Below, piece by piece: positions 29,122 to 37,632 of a DNA stretch of 64,000 bases. The position numbers and the translations under genes are program-made. The number at the start of each line of letters is the position of its first letter. Position 1 is the first letter of the stretch. Source of the stretch: a virus. The DNA is taken from positions 23,726 to 87,725 of IMG/VR virus record IMGVR_UViG_3300011187_000003; one strand, 5' to 3'. The notes under the pieces were generated by a model. It was given only the letters and a program-made list of their open reading frames with translations, did no database searches and was not told the DNA's origin.

Positions 29122-29878
29122 AGAAATCTATAATAATTCAATGAGTAAGTCAGTGCTTGATAAGATGTTTTTCCTTGATAAAGTCCCTGATAATATAGCA
29201 ATCCTAGATTGGGGATGTGCAGATGGGACACTGCTTAAAGAGGTTATGAGGTTTTTCCCTGAGAATGAATATTTAGGGTATGATATTGATGAAGATATGT
29301 GCAAAAAAGCTATGGATAATATTGATGAAGAAGTATTTATTGGTTGGGATATCAATAATATCTTTAGAATAATAGCTGATGAATATCCTGACAAAAAAGT
29401 AGTAGTTAACCTTTCTTCAGTAATCCATGAGGTCTACAGCTATAGGAATACTGAGGAAATAGATGCCTTTTGGGAAGATGTATTTCAGCTGGCAGATATT
29501 GTGGTTATCAGAGATATGGTTTTTAGGCAGTCAATGGATAGAAATGCCTGCCCTAATGATGTAAGAAAAATACGCTCCAATGCTGACAGAAGATATCTTC
29601 AGGATTTTGAGAGTATTGAAGGGTCAATCACCAACAACAAAAATTTGATTCATTATTTAATGAAGTATAGATACAAGGATAATTGGGAAAGGGAAGTTAG
29701 GGAGAATTATTTCCCACTTTCAAGAGAGCGACTGGATAGAATTATACCTAGTAATTTTAAAATTAGGTATGATAGCATGTTTGCACTACCTTATACTCAG
29801 CGTAGAGTTGAGGAAGATTTTGGGGTAGAGATTAAAGATGACACACACTTGAAATTAATATTAGAAAAGGATGGTTAG
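29102..29878 (+). CDS. class I SAM-dependent methyltransferase
   Basis: 258 residues. Motif I is AILDWGCADGTLL (residues 30-42), with the acidic motif II end GYDIDEDM and VVVNLSSVIHEVY where motif IV usually sits. No DPPY-type DNA amino-methylase motif is present, so a small-molecule, RNA or protein substrate seems more likely than DNA. The substrate cannot be read from the sequence. Starts inside the end of the upstream gene. Confidence 0.75.
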   Translation: MEEISDKEIYNNSMSKSVLDKMFFLDKVPDNIAILDWGCADGTLLKEVMRFFPENEYLGYDIDEDMCKKAMDNIDEEVFIGWDINNIFRIIADEYPDKKVVVNLSSVIHEVYSYRNTEEIDAFWEDVFQLADIVVIRDMVFRQSMDRNACPNDVRKIRSNADRRYLQDFESIEGSITNNKNLIHYLMKYRYKDNWEREVRENYFPLSRERLDRIIPSNFKIRYDSMFALPYTQRRVEEDFGVEIKDDTHLKLILEKDG

Positions 29879-29879
29879 A

Positions 29880-30290
29880 ATGTATGAATATAAAGCAGTT
29901 GTAGAGGATGCAATTGATGGAGATACCATTGATGTAAAGGTTGACTTGGGGTTTTCCATATTTAAGAAGGCAAGGTTAAGGTTAAATGGAATAGATACTC
30001 CTGAGACTAGTAGATGTAGCAAAAAACAGGAGAGAGCTGGAGAATTGGTTAGTAAATTTGTTGAGGATATTTTATTTGACAATAAGCTGGTATATATCAC
30101 TACCCATAAAAAGGGTAGTTTTGGTAGGTACCTTGCAGATGTTTATATTCCTAATCTTGATAAATCATTTAACCAGTTTCTTTATGATGAAGGGTATGCT
30201 ATCAAGTATGGTAGGCATACTGAATGGAAAGGTAAAAAACTTAATAAAATTATAGAAGAGTTATCATACCTAGAAGATAAGGAGGAGTAA
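29880..30290 (+). CDS. staphylococcal-nuclease-like (SNase) nuclease
   Basis: 136 residues from ATG 29880, which follows AAAAGGATGGTTAGA. SNase fold motifs are present: DAIDGDTIDVKVDLGF, RLRLNGIDTPET, GSFGRYLADVYI, FNQFLYDEGYAIKYG. The catalytic D, T, R and E positions of micrococcal nuclease appear to be kept (DGDT, RLNGID, PET, GRYLAD). No signal peptide, so it would act in the cytoplasm, perhaps degrading host DNA. Confidence 0.82.
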   Translation: MYEYKAVVEDAIDGDTIDVKVDLGFSIFKKARLRLNGIDTPETSRCSKKQERAGELVSKFVEDILFDNKLVYITTHKKGSFGRYLADVYIPNLDKSFNQFLYDEGYAIKYGRHTEWKGKKLNKIIEELSYLEDKEE

Positions 30291-30291
30291 C

Positions 30292-30495
30292 ATGAATAGT
30301 GATACAACTGAAGATGTGGTTAGAAATTTGACTGTCAATGTTGAATATAAAACTTGGTTTGATGATTACTTAAATGACTTAGAAGGTATGGCTAAAAACT
30401 TACTTCGCTCAGGAGTGCCTAAAGCTAAAGTGAAAAAGATTGTAGCCATGAACATAAAAGAAGTAGCCCCTGAAGCAACAGAGGTTAGGTTTTAA
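30292..30495 (+). CDS. hypothetical small protein
   Basis: 67-residue helical protein following GGAGGAGTAAC; its TAA overlaps the ATG of the phosphoesterase gene by one base. Unknown family. Confidence 0.6.
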   Translation: MNSDTTEDVVRNLTVNVEYKTWFDDYLNDLEGMAKNLLRSGVPKAKVKKIVAMNIKEVAPEATEVRF

Positions 30496-30989
30496 TGATT
30501 TACTTAATTGCTGATACTCATTTTGGTCATAAAAATATTATAGAGTATGAAGATAGACCCTTTGATAATATAGACGATATGGATAGTGAGCTGATTAAAA
30601 GGTGGAATAGCGTGGTTGATGAAAATGATTTAGTCTACCACTTAGGTGATGTATTTCTTTGCAACACTGATAGACAGTTCAAGATATTTAACCAGCTAAA
30701 TGGTACTATTCATTTAATCAGAGGGAATCATGACAAGCAAACTAAAACTAAATTAGTTGATAGGTTAGGTTTTGAGAGTGTTAGAGGCCAATATCAGCAC
30801 AAAGGCATGCTGTTGACACACAAACCTAAAGAAGATACAGGGATATTTAATATTCATGGTCATTCACATAGTAGAAGGAAAAAAGATGCTAGTCACTTTT
30901 GTGTTTCAGTAGAGGAGAATAACTATACTCCAGTTAGTTTCAGAAGAATTTTAGCATACAAACATGCACAATATTTTAATTTTAGATAA
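30495..30989 (+). CDS. calcineurin-like metallophosphoesterase
   Basis: 164 residues with the full metal-binding set: ADTHFGHKNI (D-x-H), YHLGDVF (GD), LIRGNHD (GNHD), LLTHKP and IHGHSHS (GHxH). Resembles the small YfcE/phage phosphoesterases. Substrate unknown; phage members often act on phosphodiesters or nucleotides. Confidence 0.85.
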   Translation: MIYLIADTHFGHKNIIEYEDRPFDNIDDMDSELIKRWNSVVDENDLVYHLGDVFLCNTDRQFKIFNQLNGTIHLIRGNHDKQTKTKLVDRLGFESVRGQYQHKGMLLTHKPKEDTGIFNIHGHSHSRRKKDASHFCVSVEENNYTPVSFRRILAYKHAQYFNFR

Positions 30990-31001
30990 AGGAGGGAGAT
31001 A

Positions 31002-31280
31002 ATGGAAATACCAATTGATGACGACCTGTACATAAAGGATAACAATTTAAACATTTCACTTGCTAAATACAAAGGGAAAGATAAAAAAGGTCAGGATAAA
31101 TGGGAGTACATAGCTCATAAGCGTAGTATCAGTTCAGTTCTAAGGTCTTATAGGTATTACATAGTAAGAACCTGTGATGCAAAAAGCTTTGGTGAATTAA
31201 GGGAAGTATTTTTAAGAACTGAAGAGGTTATCCAAAGTATTGATGATAAGTTAGATGTAGAATTATCATTAAAGGAGTGA
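31002..31280 (+). CDS. hypothetical basic protein
   Basis: 92 residues, beta-rich N-terminus (ISLAKYKGKDKKGQDKWEYI) then helices, resembling small DUF-type phage proteins but not identifiable. Ribosome binding site AAGGAGGGAGATA. Confidence 0.6.
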   Translation: MEIPIDDDLYIKDNNLNISLAKYKGKDKKGQDKWEYIAHKRSISSVLRSYRYYIVRTCDAKSFGELREVFLRTEEVIQSIDDKLDVELSLKE

Positions 31281-31285
31281 TTAAA

Positions 31286-31537
31286 ATGGCCAAATGTCCA
31301 GTATGCAAGAGTGAACTTGATGGTGCTGTAAATCAATATAATGGCACTTTGATTGAGGAATTTCAAGATTGCCCTGAGTGTAGTTATGAATATGATTTTG
31401 TCTATGGAGCTGAAAGATATAGGGTAGATGGCAAGACTTTTGTTTGGCCTGATGTAACAGATATCCCCTTAGAGGAGCAGAAAGAAAAAGACAAAGCTAT
31501 TGCTTATGCAAGGAAGAATTATAACTCAAATAATTAG
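31286..31537 (+). CDS. zinc-ribbon protein
   Basis: 83 residues from ATG 31286 after AAAGGAGTGATTAAA. CPVCKSE at the N-terminus and CPECSYEYDF about 30 residues later form a zinc ribbon; acidic tail. Unknown role. Confidence 0.65.
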   Translation: MAKCPVCKSELDGAVNQYNGTLIEEFQDCPECSYEYDFVYGAERYRVDGKTFVWPDVTDIPLEEQKEKDKAIAYARKNYNSNN

Positions 31538-31545
31538 GCAGGTGA

Positions 31546-31728
31546 TTGTGTATTAGTTGGAATGACTATCACAGGGAAGTTAATGAAAAACACGCTAAGT
31601 TTTTAATCAGTATTGGTAAGGTAAATAGCATTTTAGATGACTGTCCTTATTGCCAGCTACCAATAGCTGACTGTAGACACTGGACAGAAGAGGCTAAGTT
31701 ACAACTGAAGGGTGGTAAGTATTTATGA
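31546..31728 (+). CDS. small zinc-binding-motif protein
   Basis: 60 residues, apparently from TTG 31546. CPYCQLPIADCRHW gives C-x2-C-x6-C-x-H, a plausible metal site. Its TGA overlaps the next ATG (ATGA coupling). Confidence 0.5.
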   Translation: MCISWNDYHREVNEKHAKFLISIGKVNSILDDCPYCQLPIADCRHWTEEAKLQLKGGKYL

Positions 31729-31892
31729 TTTGGGTGATTGGGAACCATTATCTCAAGGGTAGAATGGCAATACCTATAGATGAAGATGATGATATACATG
31801 AAGTACATAAAGAGCTAAAAAAGAAAATGAAGGTAGAAGATATTGTTAGAACAGACCATGAGCTAAAGGAGGAGTTAGACATTGAGAGTTAG
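31725..31892 (+). CDS. 55-residue hypothetical protein
   Basis: ATG 31725 overlaps the upstream stop; ends TAG 31892. Begins MIWVIGNHYLKGRMAIPIDE, then an acidic/basic helix. Unknown. Confidence 0.5.
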   Translation: MIWVIGNHYLKGRMAIPIDEDDDIHEVHKELKKKMKVEDIVRTDHELKEELDIES

Positions 31893-32085
31893 TAACGATT
31901 TATTAAAAAAGATAGTGCTTGCCTTAAAAGATGGCAATATTGAAGAAGCTTTAGAGTTATCTGAAGATGTACCATTAATTATAGATGTAAATACTGATGA
32001 ATGGGAGTTTGCTGAAGGCAATGTACTTACATTAAATGACCTAACAGAAACTTTAATCAAAAGGGAGGAAAATAAGCGTGGATAG
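31882..32085 (+). CDS. hypothetical acidic protein
   Basis: 67 residues from TTG 31882, ten bases after AAAGGAGGAG; overlaps the upstream gene by 11 bp. Helical and acidic; unknown. Confidence 0.55.
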   Translation: MRVSNDLLKKIVLALKDGNIEEALELSEDVPLIIDVNTDEWEFAEGNVLTLNDLTETLIKREENKRG

Positions 32086-32335
32086 CGAAACAATTCTTGA
32101 CTTAATAAAAAAAGAGCTTGACACTTTCAAAGAGACATACCCTAATAATGAGCCTGCTATAATTATGGGGAATAGTACATATAAAGTTTTCTTAGAAGAG
32201 TCTCAAAGAAGGCTTATGAGTGATGATATAAATGTTGCTCATGAGCCAATCACAAATTATTTGGATTGTAAGATATATGTTGTTGATAGAGATAGTTACT
32301 TAAATATTTTAAAGGAGAGTGATGTAGTTGGGTAA
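32078..32335 (+). CDS. hypothetical protein
   Basis: 85 residues from GTG 32078 after GGGAGGAAAATAAGC. Contains PAIIMGNSTYKVFLEE, resembling the strand-helix elements of small capsid- or enzyme-like folds; unknown. Confidence 0.55.
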   Translation: MDSETILDLIKKELDTFKETYPNNEPAIIMGNSTYKVFLEESQRRLMSDDINVAHEPITNYLDCKIYVVDRDSYLNILKESDVVG

Positions 32336-32489
32336 GAAGAGCTATAAATGCCCTAGATGTGGTTCAATGTATCCTAGAAGAGTATGGAAAAATGCAAAGA
32401 GCATATATGGTACTTTTTATTTCTGCCCTGATTGTGAGACCAAACACCACTGGAATGACCTAAGAGTGGTGAGGCCTAAAGATGTATAA
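32328..32489 (+). CDS. 53-residue zinc-ribbon protein
   Basis: TTG 32328 start after AAAGGAGAGTG, overlapping the upstream stop. GKKSYKCPRCGSMYPRR and YFCPDCETKHHW supply two C-x2-C pairs, a complete zinc ribbon. Basic; possibly nucleic-acid binding. Confidence 0.6.
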   Translation: MGKKSYKCPRCGSMYPRRVWKNAKSIYGTFYFCPDCETKHHWNDLRVVRPKDV

Positions 32490-32727
32490 ACAACTAGAAT
32501 CTGATTTTACAAAAGACAAGATAGAGGATGGGGAGATATGGATAGTTGACTTGATGACAGCTATTTTTGGGGATAGAACTACAGCTAGAAAAATGATTAA
32601 AGATGAAGAGTTAGAGATTACCCTTAACAAAGAGCCATTGCCAACTAGGATAGATACAGATATTGAGATACAGCATAGTGATGTTGTGGGGATTAGAGAC
32701 CACAATGTAAGAATTATGCTTAAATAA
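32482..32727 (+). CDS. hypothetical protein
   Basis: 81 residues starting 8 bp before the upstream stop. WIVDLMTAIFGDRTTARKMI suggests an S4-like small helical RNA-binding element (ARKMIKDEELEITLNKEPLP), weakly. Last gene before a promoter-terminator pair. Confidence 0.5.
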   Translation: MYKQLESDFTKDKIEDGEIWIVDLMTAIFGDRTTARKMIKDEELEITLNKEPLPTRIDTDIEIQHSDVVGIRDHNVRIMLK

Positions 32728-32760
32728 ATGTAAATTATTACAAAGAATCTTTAGTAATGG

Positions 32761-32789
32761 TTGAAATTTTATACTCAAATGTGTATAAT
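32761..32789 (+). promoter_or_regulatory. class II promoter of DNA polymerase operon
   Basis: TTGAAA (32761-32766) preceded by GG, 17-bp spacer, TATAAT (32784-32789) with extended -10 TGTG, then AATAGTAGAAGGG. Confidence 0.75.
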
Positions 32790-32807
32790 AATAGTAGAAG
32801 GGATAAA

Positions 32808-32836
32808 AAGAGCAGGGAAACCTGTTCTTTTTTTAC
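32808..32836 (+). terminator. promoter-proximal intrinsic terminator (attenuator)
   Basis: AAGAGCAGG (32808-32816), loop GAAA, CCTGTTCTT (32821-32829), T-run to 32834. It lies only about 15 nt after the expected transcript start, upstream of the polymerase operon. Confidence 0.75.
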
Positions 32837-32876
32837 CATCATTCTTAGTAATACTTTACAGTGGGGGTGATATATT

Positions 32877-33491
32877 ATTAAAAATCAGTTAGATGATATT
32901 GATATCAGCCTTAATAAGTTTGAAAAAGAGCTGAAGTATATAGAAACACCTGATACAACATCAAGGGCAGAGCTTACTGAAAGAAATGGCTTCCCTTACA
33001 TAAATGAAACACTAATGGAACTATTGATTGAGAATCAGAAAGTACCATCACCCTTCGATGTGTTTGTTCGATACTTACATAATAATGAGGGTGACTACAA
33101 TGTCAAAGAAGCTTTAGGTAGAGGGTTTAAACGCCAACTAAGAGACAGAGTTTACAGGGCTTATTACTCATTAATAAGGGAGATTCACTTCGCAATGATG
33201 CTTAGTGATTTAGACTTAAAGGTTGTTTACAGCACTGAGATAGACTTGGATAAAGGTATTGATGTGTTGATTGACAATCAAGGAATTACATATGGTTTAC
33301 ATTTATTTTTAGATAGTAAGAGAAGCATTCAGCATAGGCAAAGAAAAAAGAGGTCAGAGTATGATGTTGATGTCTCAATTGAAGTACCATTCACAAGTGG
33401 TAGAGCAGTTGGGGGTTTTGACCTTTATACTACTGAGTATATTGTTGATGTGCTGGAAGAAATAATTAAATATCATGGAAAGGTGGCATAA
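32877..33491 (+). CDS. hypothetical protein, possible nuclease fold, AUU start
   Basis: The frame is open and protein-like from 32874, but the first ATG is at 33015. GGGGGTGATAT precedes two ATT codons (32874, 32877), and no ATG, GTG or TTG exists in the first 45 codons. Product about 205 residues. EIDLDKGIDVLIDNQGITYG followed by LHLFLDSKR resembles the strand pattern of restriction-endonuclease-like domains but is not diagnostic. First gene of the operon that leads to DnaE. Confidence 0.55.
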   Translation: MKNQLDDIDISLNKFEKELKYIETPDTTSRAELTERNGFPYINETLMELLIENQKVPSPFDVFVRYLHNNEGDYNVKEALGRGFKRQLRDRVYRAYYSLIREIHFAMMLSDLDLKVVYSTEIDLDKGIDVLIDNQGITYGLHLFLDSKRSIQHRQRKKRSEYDVDVSIEVPFTSGRAVGGFDLYTTEYIVDVLEEIIKYHGKVA

Positions 33492-33494
33492 TAT

Positions 33495-34046
33495 ATGCAA
33501 AAAGTTGTTGCTATTGGTGGTCATGCTGAACATGGCAAGGATACATTGGCAGATATGATAAAAGAAAAATTAGAAGAGAAGGATGAAGAGGTTGCAAGGT
33601 ATGCTTTTGCAGAGTCCTTAAAAATGATTGCAGAATCTATATTTGATTGGGATGGGAGCAAAGATAAATATGGTAGAACCCTACTGCAAGAGTTGGGTAG
33701 TTTTGCAAGAGAATATATTGATGAAGACTTTTGGGTAAAAGATGTAGCTGAACAGATTGATGCTTTTAAAAATGCAGTTGACTATCATCTTATCTCAGAT
33801 TTAAGATACCCAAATGAAGCAGAGTATTTTAGGGAGAATGACTATGATAACTTAATAGTTAAAGTAACTAGATTGGATGAAGATGGTAATCTTTACTCAA
33901 ATTCCCTCTCAGGGGAGCAGAAGGAGCATCACAGTGAAACAAGCATTGACCTTATTGATTATGACCTACATGTAGTTGCTGACTCGCTAGACACCCTTGA
34001 GGAGTCTGCAGAAAAGATTACAGAGATGATAACTGAAGGAGAGTAA
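33495..34046 (+). CDS. deoxynucleoside monophosphate kinase-like protein
   Basis: 183 residues with P-loop GGHAEHGKDTLA (residues 8-19), then YAFAESLKMIAE and the C-terminal DYDLHVVADSLDTLEE seen in phage dNMP kinases. It would raise dNTP precursors for phage DNA synthesis and lies directly before the polymerase gene. Confidence 0.78.
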   Translation: MQKVVAIGGHAEHGKDTLADMIKEKLEEKDEEVARYAFAESLKMIAESIFDWDGSKDKYGRTLLQELGSFAREYIDEDFWVKDVAEQIDAFKNAVDYHLISDLRYPNEAEYFRENDYDNLIVKVTRLDEDGNLYSNSLSGEQKEHHSETSIDLIDYDLHVVADSLDTLEESAEKITEMITEGE

Positions 34047-34050
34047 TAGT

Positions 34051-37000
34051 ATGAGTAAATTTATTCACTTACATAATCATACAGCTAGAGGGTCACTTCT
34101 TGACTCTATGGTAAATACAGAAGAGCTGGTGAAAAAGGCTAAAGAACACGACATGCCAGCTATAGCAATCTCTGACCATGCTACTTTATCATCTTTTGTA
34201 AGGTTTTATAAAGTTTGCAGAGAGCATGATGTAAAACCCATCTTTGGTGTAGAGATGTACATGGTAGATAACATAAATATTAAAGATAAAGATGAAAAGA
34301 AAAACCACTTATTGTTGTTGGCTAAAAACAAGAAGGGTCTTAAAAACTTATTTAAGCTTATCACAATAGGTAATAAGCACTTCTACAAAAAGCCTAACAT
34401 AGATTTTGAGACATTAAAGAAACATAAGGAGGGCTTAATCGTCTCTTCTGCATGTCTAGCTGGTAAGGTTTCACAGCTGGCATTGAGTGAGCAATATAAT
34501 GAAATGGAAGAGGCTATCAAGAAGTATAAAAATGAGTTTGGTGATGATTTCTATTTGGAAGTTATGGCTAATAAGATGGATGACCAAATTCAAGCCAATA
34601 AAGTGATTGCTACTGCAAGCAGGAAATTTAATATGCCAACAATTGCTACAAATGACCTACATTATTTAGAGAAAGATGATTATGAGACTCATGATGTGTT
34701 GTTGGCTGTCCAAACTCGTGCAAAACTAGATGATGAAGATAGGTTCAGATTTTCAGCTAATGAATTTTACTTCAAGGATTATGAGGAAATGAAGCAGGGG
34801 TTATTCAATGGTGAAGAGCAGTTTAATGGTTTCGCTGAACAAGCATTAGCCAACACCCTAGAAGTTGCTGAGAAGATAGAGAAGTTTGAAATACAGTTAG
34901 GTCAAACTAATTTCCCTGAGTATGAAGTGCCTGAAGGGTATGACCCTGATAGTTACCTAAAAGCAGTTACCCATCACAGATTAAAAGACCTTGTGAATAA
35001 AAAGGGAGTTGACTATGAGGAGTATAAAGAAAGGCTAGAGTATGAGCTAGACATAATCATAGAGAAGGGTTTTTCTACATACTTTTTGATTGTAGCTGAT
35101 GTAATAGGTTGGGGGAAGAAAAATGATATCCTATTCAATTTTGGCAGGGGGAGTGCTGGTTCAAGTCTTGCTTCTTACCTGCTAGGAATAATTGAAATTG
35201 ACCCTATAAAATATAACTTGGTATTTAGTAGATTCTTAAACAAAGAGAGGGATTCTGACCCTGATATTGATATAGATACAAGCAATGAAGATAGAGAAAG
35301 AATTATTAATTACCTGCAAGAGAAATATGGTAAAGAGTATGTAGCACAGATTTGTACTTTTGGTACTATGTCAATGAAGGCTGTAATCAAAGATGTTGGT
35401 AGAGTAATGGGAATAGACTTTGACATTCTCAATGATGAAATTGTGCCTCTCATTGATGATGATGCAGATGGCTTACAAGATGCCTTAGACCAAAGCTATG
35501 AGCTACAGAAGTATAAAGAAAGATATCCTGACTTATTTAAGCATGCATTAAAACTTGAAGATATGCCTAGACATTTCAGTAAGCATGCAGGTGCAGTTGT
35601 TGTCTCACCTAAGCCAATTACTGACATAGCACCATTGTCAAAGGTTAAAGGTGACATGATAACTCAAACTGAGATGCATGACTCTGAGGATTTAGGGATG
35701 CTTAAGATTGACTTCTTAGGGTTAAAAACCTTAGACCTAGTTAAAACTACAATTAAGTTTGTACATAATAGAGATGATTTAGATAAGTTTGATTGGATTC
35801 CAACTACAAAGAATCTAAAGAACATAAATCTTGAAGATAAAAATGTTTATGAAGGTATTTATAAATCAAAAGATGTGAGTGGGGTTTTTCAGGTAGAGTC
35901 AGATTTATATAGACAGTTGCTTGACAAGATGCAACCTGAAAGCTTTGAGCAAATAATAGCCTTACTTGCTATTGGTAGACCATCAATACTACAGGCTGAC
36001 CTAGACCAAACTTATATTGATAGGTTACATGGTCGTGAAGAGCCAGAGTATCCTCATCCTGATTTAAAGGAAGCTTTAAAACCTACATTTGGTATTATGC
36101 TTTATCAGGAGCAGGTACTTGAAACAGCTAGGACTATTGCAGGCTTTAGTTATGGTGAGGGTGATATTTTACGCAGATTGATTGGGAAAAAGAAGCCTGA
36201 AAAACTAAAGAAAATGAAAGATAAATTTGTGAGTGACTCAATAGAGAATGGGTACACAGAAAAATTTGCCAATGAGATATTTGAGCTAATTGAATACTTT
36301 GCTGGTTATGGATTTAATAAATCTCATTCAACAGCCTATGCAAAGTTAAGTTATGTGACAGCATACTTAAAGCACTACTTTTCAACAGAGTTTTACGCTT
36401 CATTATTAACACTGGAGTCAGATAAGTCTCCTAAAGATAGTAAGATGAATCAGTACATAAGTGAGTGCTATCAAAAAGAGATTGAGATTAAACCTCCACA
36501 TATTAATAAAAGTGCTGAAGATTTTAATGTTGTGGATGGAATTATTCGCTTTGGGCTTAGGAGTATTAATCATGTTGGTGACTCAGCTCTTGAAGTTATC
36601 ATGGAGAAGAGACCATTTGATGATTTCTTAGACTTCTATGAAAGAACAAACTCAAGAGTGGTCAATAAGACTGTAGTTGAAGCATTACTGAAGTCAGGAG
36701 CTTTTAACTGGTGTGATTATGACAGAAATAGATTAATCCATTGCTATTATGAGTTAAGAGACAATGATATGGTTCAACAGTATTTAATTCCACAATTTGA
36801 GCCAACTACAAAAAAGGATGTAATGATGTATGAAAGAGACTTGCTAAGCTTTTCAATCACCCATCCTTCTAAGTGGGAACAGGCTCAAACTGGAGATAAA
36901 ATACTTTATGAAGGAACAATAAGAAACTATAGAGGTCACACTACAAAGGGTAATCATCAGATGGCATTTTTTGACTTAGAGTTTGATGGTGGCATTGTTG

Positions 37001-37122
37001 ATGTGGTTGTGTTCCCTAAGAGATTTTATAAATACAGAGAGAATTTAGAGAATAATAAAGATATTAAAATACTGGGAGAAAAAACAGAGAATAACTCATT
37101 AAAACTAATTGGGGTGAAGTAA
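34051..37122 (+). CDS. dnaE: DNA polymerase III alpha subunit, DnaE type
   Basis: 1023-residue C-family replicative polymerase. PHP domain at residues 1-205 (IHLHNHTARGSLLDS, AIAISDHATL, FGVEMY, SSACLAG, ATNDLHYL) with metal ligands apparently kept. Catalytic palm motifs: FNFGRGSAGSSLASYLLGII and RDSDPDIDIDTS (two catalytic Asp), then KIDFLGLKTLDL. A helix-hairpin-helix and a C-terminal OB fold (ILYEGTIRNYRGHTT) follow. It is shorter than host DnaE and lacks the clamp-loader-binding end. With the primase, helicase and DnaQ-like exonuclease this makes a nearly self-sufficient replisome. Confidence 0.93.
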   Translation: MSKFIHLHNHTARGSLLDSMVNTEELVKKAKEHDMPAIAISDHATLSSFVRFYKVCREHDVKPIFGVEMYMVDNINIKDKDEKKNHLLLLAKNKKGLKNLFKLITIGNKHFYKKPNIDFETLKKHKEGLIVSSACLAGKVSQLALSEQYNEMEEAIKKYKNEFGDDFYLEVMANKMDDQIQANKVIATASRKFNMPTIATNDLHYLEKDDYETHDVLLAVQTRAKLDDEDRFRFSANEFYFKDYEEMKQGLFNGEEQFNGFAEQALANTLEVAEKIEKFEIQLGQTNFPEYEVPEGYDPDSYLKAVTHHRLKDLVNKKGVDYEEYKERLEYELDIIIEKGFSTYFLIVADVIGWGKKNDILFNFGRGSAGSSLASYLLGIIEIDPIKYNLVFSRFLNKERDSDPDIDIDTSNEDRERIINYLQEKYGKEYVAQICTFGTMSMKAVIKDVGRVMGIDFDILNDEIVPLIDDDADGLQDALDQSYELQKYKERYPDLFKHALKLEDMPRHFSKHAGAVVVSPKPITDIAPLSKVKGDMITQTEMHDSEDLGMLKIDFLGLKTLDLVKTTIKFVHNRDDLDKFDWIPTTKNLKNINLEDKNVYEGIYKSKDVSGVFQVESDLYRQLLDKMQPESFEQIIALLAIGRPSILQADLDQTYIDRLHGREEPEYPHPDLKEALKPTFGIMLYQEQVLETARTIAGFSYGEGDILRRLIGKKKPEKLKKMKDKFVSDSIENGYTEKFANEIFELIEYFAGYGFNKSHSTAYAKLSYVTAYLKHYFSTEFYASLLTLESDKSPKDSKMNQYISECYQKEIEIKPPHINKSAEDFNVVDGIIRFGLRSINHVGDSALEVIMEKRPFDDFLDFYERTNSRVVNKTVVEALLKSGAFNWCDYDRNRLIHCYYELRDNDMVQQYLIPQFEPTTKKDVMMYERDLLSFSITHPSKWEQAQTGDKILYEGTIRNYRGHTTKGNHQMAFFDLEFDGGIVDVVVFPKRFYKYRENLENNKDIKILGEKTENNSLKLIGVK

Positions 37123-37349
37123 TGGAAGAAGAAGAGCTTGAGAATCTTGAGTACAATATTTATGAAGATATTATAGAGGATGCTAATAATGGAGATGAGA
37201 TTGCTTCTTCAAAAATGGTTGCAATCCAAATTGGTAATTTTTATCAAACGCTCCTTGAAGAAGGAGTGGGTGAAAACTTAGCCTATGAGTTAACATTTAT
37301 GTTTGCTAGCCAGCTTATGGGTGTGGAAGATGATGGTATTCCATTCTAA
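37122..37349 (+). CDS. small acidic protein coupled to dnaE
   Basis: 75 residues; the ATG overlaps the dnaE TAA by one base, so it is translationally coupled. Very acidic N-terminus (MEEEELENLEYNIYEDIIED). Perhaps a polymerase accessory; unknown family. Confidence 0.6.
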   Translation: MEEEELENLEYNIYEDIIEDANNGDEIASSKMVAIQIGNFYQTLLEEGVGENLAYELTFMFASQLMGVEDDGIPF

Positions 37350-37432
37350 ATAATGGATAATGTCGCATAATATAAATTATATGGACATTTAAAATTGATG
37401 TTTTATAACTCAAGTTAGCATTATTAAGATAT

Positions 37433-37455
37433 AGGGAGGATTAGAGAGCCTCCCT
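37433..37455 (+). terminator. GC-rich hairpin after dnaE operon
   Basis: AGGGAGG (37433-37439), loop ATTAGAGAG, CCTCCCT (37449-37455), then CCCCTTGATTTTATT. Confidence 0.6.
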
Positions 37456-37491
37456 CCCCTTGATTTTATTGAATGTGAACTATTAAATAAA

Positions 37492-37530
37492 TCAGCTTAA
37501 TCTTAGCTGAGAGCTTCTCAAGTGCTAAGA
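37492..37530 (+). promoter_or_regulatory. leader with mutually exclusive hairpins
   Basis: TCAGCT (37492-37497) can pair with AGCTGA (37505-37510); alternatively TCTTAGC (37501-37507) pairs with GCTAAGA (37524-37530), enclosing TGAGA/TCTCA. The two share bases 37505-37507, so only one can form. Located upstream of the thyX-phoH gene group. The remainder of 37350-37632 shows nothing else definite. Confidence 0.45.
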
Positions 37531-37632
37531 GAGTTTATAATTAGGTTATAGGGGAAAAATTAATATAAATGTGAATAAATAAAATACATAGTACAGTAAT
37601 AAGTTTTTAATAATAATAAGAGGAGAGATAAG

